The notes under the pieces are model-generated. The model was not told the DNA's origin, made no database searches, and was given only the letters and a program-made list of their open reading frames with translations. This document shows positions 57,390-64,000 of a stretch of DNA of 64,000 nucleotides, in pieces. Origin of the DNA: Gigantopelta aegis. Lineage: Eukaryota > Mollusca > Gastropoda > Neomphalida > Peltospiridae. The translations under genes were made by a program, and so were the position numbers. The stretch spans positions 73,446,327 through 73,510,326 of the forward strand of contig NC_054704.1 in NCBI RefSeq assembly GCF_016097555.1. The letters run 5' to 3'. Every line of letters starts with the position of its first letter. Positions within the stretch are counted from its first letter, which is position 1.

Positions 57390-57550
57390 TAGGGGAGTGA
57401 TTAATTGCTCCCCTAACTTAGATTATATATAGTGAGCCATTAAAGATGTTGCCATATGGAGCATTAATAGTTAATCCTTTGGTAGTAATTATTTCTTTTT
57501 TTAATTCAAATACTAAGGGGAGCTAAACATTACTCGCCTTGGACTAATTT
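57390..57550 (+). repeat. Dispersed repeat family I, copy 2
   Basis: GGGGAGTGATTAATTGCTCC to GGGGAGCTAAACATTACTCG, matching 4133-4275; followed by a further AAGGGAGTGATGAGAACCC block. Confidence 0.55.
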
Positions 57551-57622
57551 TAAGGGAGTGATGAGAACCCAGAGTGATGGCTCCCCTTAAATAGCAAGCT
57601 GTGGATCTTTTTGTTCCAATAC

Positions 57623-57821
57623 CGGCCTCGGTGGTGTTGTGGTTAAGCCATTGGTTATACTGGTAAATACTGGGTTTCACAGCCCTCTTCTCTCTCACTA
57701 ACCACTAACCCACAGACCTGGACAGACAGCTTTTTTTAGCTGAGGTGTATACCCAGGACTGCGTGCTTCAGCCTCAATTGGATATAAGCACGAAAATAAG
57801 TTGAAATGGAATAAATGAAAT
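57623..57821 (+). mobile_element. SINE type D, internally deleted
   Basis: ACCGGCCTCGGTGGTGTTGT head, then a deletion of the GGTACCGGCTCC region, CTCTTCTCTCTCACTAACCA and a GGATATAAGCACGAAAATAA tail. GTTCCAATA and GTTCCAGTA flank it. Confidence 0.92.
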
Positions 57822-57903
57822 GTGTTCCAGTATCAATTTCACTTAAGGCATAGGAATGTAGATACTGAGCATGCGATAGATATGCCTAAACCATGTTTGG
57901 ATA

Positions 57904-58190
57904 GGAAATATTTTATATAACGATGCACTCAAAACATTTTATTTATGGTTATATGGCATCAGACATATGGTTATGGACCACACAGATATCGAGAGAGGAA
58001 TCCCATTGTCGCCACTTCATGGCTACTCTTTTTGATTAGCAGCAAGGGATCTTTTATATGCATCATCCCACAGACAGGATAGTACATACCACAGCCTTTG
58101 TTACACCAGCCCAATAGGTCCACCAATGGGGATTGATCCTAGACTGACTACACATCAAGTGAATGCTATACCACTGGGCTACGTCCTGCC
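57904..58190 (-). mobile_element. SINE type A, internally deleted
   Basis: TTTATATAACGATGCACTCA to ACCACTGGGCTACGTCCTGC, lacking the block between TTACACCAG and CCCAATAGG. TTTGGATAG on both sides is an exact target duplication. Confidence 0.93.
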
Positions 58191-58430
58191 CCTATTTGGA
58201 TAGAGACACGTTAATAAAATTACTCAGCTCAACCTCTGACTTCACCAGTGATTACGATACATGTCTGTGACAGTGCAGTGAGAAATTGATCATTTGCCTA
58301 GTTTGTTTGCTGAGACATATGAGACATATCTGAGAGTGGCCATTTAATTAACAATGTCAGTCATGCTTGCTCTAAGTTAATCTACCTTGTTTCCTGTTAG
58401 TTGATTGTGCCATCTTTTCTGTGGGAATAG

Positions 58431-59202
58431 TATTTATCCCTTCTTTCCTTCCTTGTTAGTTTCATTTTATTTCTGTCCACCCCTACCAGTGCTCAAGTTT
58501 AAGGATTTTGGTCGCTTGCCCGGAGGTTCACATTGAGGTTGCCCCTCCAAAAATTTGGTTGCCCTGATTTCATCCGTGTTTTGAAACTAGAGTTGTATTT
58601 ATATTCCAATAAAACAGCAACCAATAGTTTTGGAATTAATATGGTGTCAATGTAAAATGTAATATGTACTATCTGACAATAAAATACATTACTTTTTTAA
58701 TAATGTTTTTAAATGTTTGTAGTTATACACATGCTAATTTTGTGATTTGGCGATACATCAGCTATTTTCTAATCGAATGCACTCGATGTTCCAATCGAAT
58801 GCACTGAAATGTTTACTATTTGGAATACTTCAGCCGATTACGATTTCCCCCGATGTCACACAGAATCGGCCGAGGAGTTCCGAGTGGCAAACAAACCCAC
58901 GTGATTTCCACTGATTGACTGACGCTTTAAGTTTAGATAACGACAATTTAAAAGCAATTGTGGGTAAGAAAACTGCACATTATTATGCGACACAACTCAC
59001 CTTTTGGTGTAAAAAAAAAAGTAATTCGTCCAACGGTCAACTAGTATCATAGAATTAAGTTGCCCGACTGAATATTACGTCGTCACAGACGACTGGACAA
59101 CCGTAAAAATTGAGTGCTGCCTACATTCTGATACTTGTCATGGCATGATGCCAACAGCAACAATGTAACTTAAATTGCGACCACCTGCAATTTCTCATCT
59201 GC

Positions 59203-59204
<2 letters not shown>
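58431..59204. other. Unclassified flank, higher CpG 58740-59110
   Basis: GTTCCAATCGAATGCACT is near-repeated (58776, 58790), and CGGCCGAGGAGTTCCGAGTG resembles the POLR1E upstream hairpin. No gene signal. Confidence 0.4.
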
Positions 59205-59207
<3 letters not shown>

Positions 59208-59259
<52 letters not shown>

Positions 59260-59928
59260 CAAACTTCGATAACTCGATCTTGAAGGGGACGAGGAAATAG
59301 TTCGAGTTTCAAGGAGTTCGAATTTTTTAAATTAATATACGAGTTCAAATTTTAAACTTCATTGCAGTTGGATGATTTTATTATTTTAAATTATTTACAT
59401 TTTTAATTTTTATTATTTCAATTATTTCAAATAATAAAAATTATTAAAAAGCACTAATGCAAATCAGGTACTAACATTAATAACCCACCTACCCCAATGC
59501 TAACTATGACTACAAGTGCTCTCTGAAGATAACCAGACTGTGTCTGTTAGTGTGTATTACGTAGAGAGGCCCTCCGCCATGTACGGACACCGACAACCAA
59601 ACACTGGATCATTTCCTTCTGGTTAATCCTCGATAGCTCAGACCACCTAAGACAGGTGCGCTTCGTCTGATTGATCTGATTGACAATTCATTCGTCTTTA
59701 AAATACTATCAGCAACGATAGTTTGGTCAATCCACACGCGTCAAGTTTCAGAGGTGCACAATCTGTTAAATCTTTGTCAGGACCAAAGAATTAGGTCAAG
59801 AGATCGAGTTTATTGAGTGTTCAAAGTTTGAGTTTTCGAAGGCTGTTATTACTAGTTTGTATAGCAATTTGGCCGGGACCGTCGCTTCAGTTCGAGAGAT
59901 CGAAGGTGGAGTTATCGAAGTTTGACTG

Positions 59929-60012
<84 letters not shown>
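59208..60012. repeat. (TA)n microsatellite split by a transposon
   Basis: TA runs at 59208-59255 and 59929-60012 lie on either side of the element at 59256-59928. Confidence 0.95.
59256..59928. mobile_element. Pogo/Tigger-like TIR element, 673 bp, in a TA microsatellite
   Basis: CAATCAAACTTCGATAACTC at the left and GTTATCGAAGTTTGACTG at the right are inverted, bordered by TA. Subterminal TCGAG-type motifs (GTTCGAGTTTCAAGGAGTTC; AGTTCGAGAGATCGAAGG). No intact transposase frame. Confidence 0.88.
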
Positions 60013-60013
<1 letters not shown>

Positions 60014-60028
60014 CGATGATACCAGTTA

Positions 60029-60126
60029 TTATCAAATTTATGTCACGAGTGAAATCATTTTCAGTTGTCACAAGCTTTAGCAAGTGACAACTGAAAATTA
60101 TTTCATGAGGGACATAAATTTGATAA
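60029..60126. repeat. Hairpin, ~42-nt arms
   Basis: TTATCAAATTTATGTCACGA...TTTTCAGTTGTCAC pairs with GTGACAACTGAAAATTATTT...GACATAAATTTGATAA. The loop includes AAGCTTTAGC. Confidence 0.93.
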
Positions 60127-60585
60127 AAATGGGTACCGAGTTTGTTATTCTGTTCATTACCTCGGCTATTTTTTCTCTGAAAGCCTTTATTTTCAATGCA
60201 CTTGCATGAAGGCCAACCTGTATAGAAACGATGTAAACCACTTTACGCACTGTTCGGAGAATTGCTACAACTTCGTAATTTAATCACATTCATAGATAAT
60301 TTTCAAAAAGAAAAGTTCTCATTATTCTGCTACAAAATCTATAAGGAATTGCATTAAAATGACATTTTGTTATAAATTTACACCAAAAACAGAGAGCCGT
60401 AAATGCAAAATTGCATCGAACAATCAAGTCTACTAGATTTATGACATTTTGTAAACGTTAAATAAACCATTTCCTTCTTTTGTAAACGAAGTACATGAGG
60501 TATCAATCATAGATGTCTTTAACCAAAGAATGATTAGACTGACAGTGAATGAGTCGAGATTATACTAATATATTTAATAATGGTC

Positions 60586-60838
60586 TGTGACCGACCCACG
60601 TCGGTGGCCCCATTGAGCTATTTCTCATTCCAGCCAGTGTACCACGACTGGTATATGATATGCCATGGTATGTGCTGTCCTGTCTGTGAGATGGTACATA
60701 TAAAAGATCCCTTGCTACTAATGGAACAAATTTAGCGGGTTTTCTCTAAGACTATATGTCAAAATTACAAAATGTTTGACACCCAATAGCCAATGATTAA
60801 TAAATCAATGTGCTCTAGTGGTGTTGTAAAGCAGAACA
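60586..60838 (+). mobile_element. SINE type B, head truncated
   Basis: Starts CTGTGACCGACCCACGTCGG, core, tail CCAATAGCCAATGATTAATA and GTGCTCTAGTGGTGTTGTAA. Confidence 0.92.
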
Positions 60839-61384
60839 TATTTCGATACAACGACAATTTCTATATAATGACAAAGTGACCCAGGGACGAACGTGGTCGT
60901 TGTAACGAGGTCTGTCTATACATGTATATATTGATAGAATATATATTTATTTCATTTATTGTTTTCTGAAACTTTGGGAGGACCTAATAACCACCATATA
61001 ACCGTATTATATTATTAATCATTGATAAAACTTTTTTTTTTCCTTTTTTGTGCATGGTGTATATAGAATGAGTCCCAATATGTTTTTTTTTCCTGTCCTG
61101 GACGGAGGAGCCCAGGACAGGTGTGCGCTACAATAGCTTGCTCTGAATGTGCATATTAAACACTTTGGTCTTGGTCCTGGTCATGTTTTGTTGGGGTTTT
61201 TTTGGAGGGGGTAGAGGAATTGTCCATATTTAATGGATGTCAATTTATATGACCATGATTTCAAAGATATGACATATGTCACATGCACTTGCAGGATTTC
61301 AACATACAATTCATAATGCATGTTTCAAACCCTTGTGACCCTAACTCATCTGCAATTTCCCTTCAGCTTTTTATATTACCAAGT

Positions 61385-62026
61385 CAGTGTTCGAGATTAA
61401 TGGTATCCCAATATCCCGGGGATACCAGAATTTAATTTTGGATACCAGACTTCAAGAACCCAGTATCCCACCGGGATACCATATAAGGTTCTTGGTTTTT
61501 TTAATCCTGCATTTTTATTTTTTGCTGAAACAGTGAAGTTAAGTAACAGTATTTTTGAGCTCTTACTCAGTCTAATGCTATGCCGTAACAATATCTCCCT
61601 TAACTCGTACTCAGTCTAATGCTGGGAACCGCTAAATCTCTTTGTTCTTGTTGGATGTTTCCTCCCTTCAAATTTTATTTGCGATATTGATCGATTCCAC
61701 ATCTGCAGAAAATTGATACAGGTAGGTTTATCGTTAGTAATGTCAGAAACACTTATTGATTACTGCTAAATATTAATTTATGTCAATATTATGCAAAAAT
61801 AAATGCAGATCTTTTTGCCAATTCCGTTTGATTGCGAATTTCATGAATTCTGTGATTTTGCGGTGTAGCAATAGATTGGGAATGAGAACAGTGTCATCCA
61901 AATTTGTTATGATGTTATTTATGAATTTCATTTAAGTGGGATACTAAATTCTCAGGTGGGATACCAGATTTTGAATTGTTAGTATCCAACTGGGATACTG
62001 CCCAAAACTTTTAATCTCGAACACTG
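61385..62026. mobile_element. CAGTGTTCGAGATTAA TIR element, 642 bp
   Basis: CAGTGTTCGAGATTAATGG at the left and TTTAATCTCGAACACTG at the right are inverted. Both ends carry repeated GGGATAC/GTATCCC motifs (eight or more), giving a strongly foldable terminus. Target duplication not evident. No transposase. Confidence 0.83.
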
Positions 62027-62235
62027 CTAGTAGAATATATTTTATTTATTTTATTCTGAAACTTTTAGCAAATCTGATGGAAATTATGCTCGCTTTATAT
62101 ATTAAAATATTATGTTATTTGGCAATTCCAGTGTAGTGTACACTGCAGTGCATATACATTGATCTCAATCCTGTTTTTAATAGAATTTTATACATTTTTA
62201 TTAACCACAAACCAATAATAATTGATATATAGAGG

Positions 62236-62378
62236 TTATTACCAGAGTGTTTTTCGGTATCGTCAATATCATAAATTAGGAATAAAAATTGTATTATGTG
62301 AGCTTCTGGCGAGCATAATACATTATTTTTATTCCTAATGTATGATATTGACGATACCGAAATACACAAGGGTAATAA
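62236..62378. repeat. Long near-perfect hairpin, ~64-nt arms
   Basis: TTATTACCAGAGTGTTTTTC...GGTATCGTCAATATCAT...TAGGAATAAAAAT...GTATTATG pairs with its inverse to GGGTAATAA, loop near GAGCTTCTGGCGAG. Confidence 0.95.
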
Positions 62379-62842
62379 TCTCTTTATCATATAATCTCAA
62401 GCTTAATATAACATGTTTTTGTAAACTGTACATGCAACTTTAATTCCAGTCAGCCATTACGCGATATTCAAATGATGTAAGAATATGTGGCACGGTGTAT
62501 TTTTGAATGGAAATGACGTCAAACTCGAATGACGTCATTTTGTATGTCCTTACATCAAAATAAACTAGGGCCTAATGTTTTTTTGTTTTCTGAATGCTGG
62601 ACAGCTTTCAGTGTAAAATTGCTATTGAAATGTTTTTATTTGATGACTATGAATGCATGCGTCAATTATGGAGTGTCACCCATGTGCGTTTGCTTAAATG
62701 TCAATAAACCTAGTGCCGTGACCTCCATTAATTTACATCTAATGCAAAGTTATCAAATTGTTAAAGTATGTGATCAGAAAAATATCACATACTTTGATTG
62801 CACTGAAAATGTAAGATATTATATGATAAATATTACTACCTA

Positions 62843-63298
62843 CCCACTGAGTCATTAAAACCTGCTCTCGGTGAGAGCCAGTGCCGGATCGCTAACCCAT
62901 TACCTACCAGCCTTATGGCCGATGGCTTAACCACGAGGGCGGGACGTAGCTCAGTGGTACAGTGCTCTCCTGAGGCGTGATCGATCTAGGATCGATTCCC
63001 GTCGGTGGCCCATTTGGGCTATTTCTCATTCCAGCCAGTGCTCCATAACTGGTGTAAGAAAGGCTGTGGTACATGTATGTACTATCCTGTCTGTGGGATG
63101 GTGCATATAAAAGATCCCTTGCTGCTAATCGACAAGAGTAGCCCATGAAGTGGCAGCAGTGGGTTTCCTCTCTCATATTTGTGTGGTCCTTAACCATATG
63201 TCTGATGCCATATACCCATAAATAAAATGTGTTGAATGCGTTGTTAAATAAAACATTTCCTTCCTTCCTTTACTTAACCATGACACCACCACGAGGTG
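62843..63298 (-). mobile_element. SINE type D fragment, split by SINE A
   Basis: CTACCCACTGAGTCATTAAA to GGCTTAACCACGA, then after the insert CACCACCACGAGG. The D body beyond CTACC is absent. Confidence 0.88.
62937..63272 (+). mobile_element. SINE type A, full length, inserted in SINE D
   Basis: 336 bp: GGGCGGGACGTAGCTCAGTG head with A box TAGCTCAGTGGTACAG and B box GATCTAGGATCGATTCCC, core and complete tail with TTCC repeats. 11-bp duplication CTTAACCACGA / CTTAACCATGA (62926-62936, 63273-63283) with one difference. Among the most intact copies. Confidence 0.96.
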
Positions 63299-64000
63299 GG
63301 CGAGTTGAAACTTTTTAATCCCTGGAATATATACAGTTCAGGGTCTGAGTAAATGAGATGTCTACGTGATGAGTGTGAGAAGAATTATAATTAACCTCTT
63401 GAAAGTGTCTCTTTGAGAAGCATACAGATGGCTATAGCCACATGGTCTATACAGTCTCATTAATCAGGCATTGGATTGGGGGATTTAGTTTTAAGATTTG
63501 GCTAGAATCATAAAAATACTGTAATGTTGTTATTTTGGGATTCTAAATCATAATTTTACTCTCCCAAGCCAACATCTGGAATTTGTAGCTTCATGGAATT
63601 CTGGTAAATTTGTAGCTTGACGTTAGTCTTAGTTTTAGGCTTGGAAAAAGAAGAAAAAGAAGAAGAAAAACATTTTTTAAAACAATAGATAACAAAAATA
63701 CATTTTATTTAAATTTAGTTATTTTGTTTGATTTTTGTTTTAAATGTATCACATATGATGATATATGTAACTTTTATGATACCAGCGATCAAACTTCTGC
63801 AGTCATAAGCATGAAATCCAAACATGGAAGTTGCTCAGAAATGCATGTAGCTTTACCAACACAAAGCACCAGTGATAGAGCATAGATAAAAATATTATAA
63901 GAAAGAATATCCTTTTTAATGGTATGTAATTTCAAACTGATAAAATTTTCATGAAAATATTAAGAATATTATAATTAAAATATGGCTTTTTGTGGTCTAC
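63299..64000. other. Window end, no gene seen
   Basis: AT-rich, with an (AAG)n-like tract at 63644-63670. No splice-flanked ORF recognised. Confidence 0.45.

Larger units (their letters stand above)
55018..58430. repeat. Tandem segmental duplication, copy B
   Basis: Counterpart of 47975-52135 (see block list there). Copy-specific insertions are the Tc1-like element (55445), family I repeat, SINE D and SINE A. Nucleotide agreement outside the exon is roughly 80-88% by eye. Confidence 0.85.

Noticed and set aside
62529..62858. 109-codon plus-strand ORF
   Set aside because: No recognisable motif, no acceptor or donor at its borders, composition like the flanking AT-rich DNA, and it ends in a SINE D fragment.

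Overview
The window is AT-rich, intron-rich animal DNA with very many interspersed repeats. tRNA-derived SINEs (about 40 copies or fragments), small TIR transposons and long hairpins fill most of the non-coding sequence. This repeat style resembles molluscan genomes as I remember them. Mollusc is therefore an inference; no ribosomal or mitochondrial marker is present to confirm it.

Three genes can be supported. (1) Positions 1-572, + strand: the last coding exon of an ankyrin-repeat/SOCS-box (ASB-type) protein, whose 5' part lies outside the window. (2) Positions 5794-30321, - strand: a complete 12-exon gene for RNA polymerase I subunit RPA49 (POLR1E/PAF53), assembled here by reading splice sites. 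All intron phases agree and it encodes 416 residues, close to the usual family length. (3) About 33.7 kb to at least 56.2 kb, + strand: an unidentified gene with a likely non-coding exon (33693-34025), a start exon in strong Kozak context (36391-36459), and two identical 66-nt terminal coding exons (49474-49539 and 56144-56209). Those two exons sit in two diverged copies of a tandem duplication.

Layout: 0.6-5.8 kb is the ASB 3' flank plus intergenic repeats. 5.8-30.3 kb is POLR1E, whose introns are packed with SINEs, MITEs and one 1-kb element with CG-rich inverted ends. 30.3-33.7 kb is a head-to-head intergenic region, probably holding the promoters of POLR1E and of the + strand gene. 33.7-64 kb is the + strand gene and its repeat-laden introns and flank, with the tandem duplication (copy A about 47.98-52.14 kb, copy B about 55.02-58.43 kb) and a cluster of long inverted repeats at 48.7, 50-51.4, 60.0 and 62.3 kb.

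The SINEs fall into four related types, labelled here A, B, C and D. A and B share a tRNA head and core but have different 3' tails. D has a different tRNA head and body. C is a chimera with a D-type 5' half and an A-type 3' half. Several copies have exact target-site duplications, and nesting gives relative insertion ages. I found no bacterial, viral or CRISPR features. Most short ORFs in the window are translations of SINEs or microsatellites.
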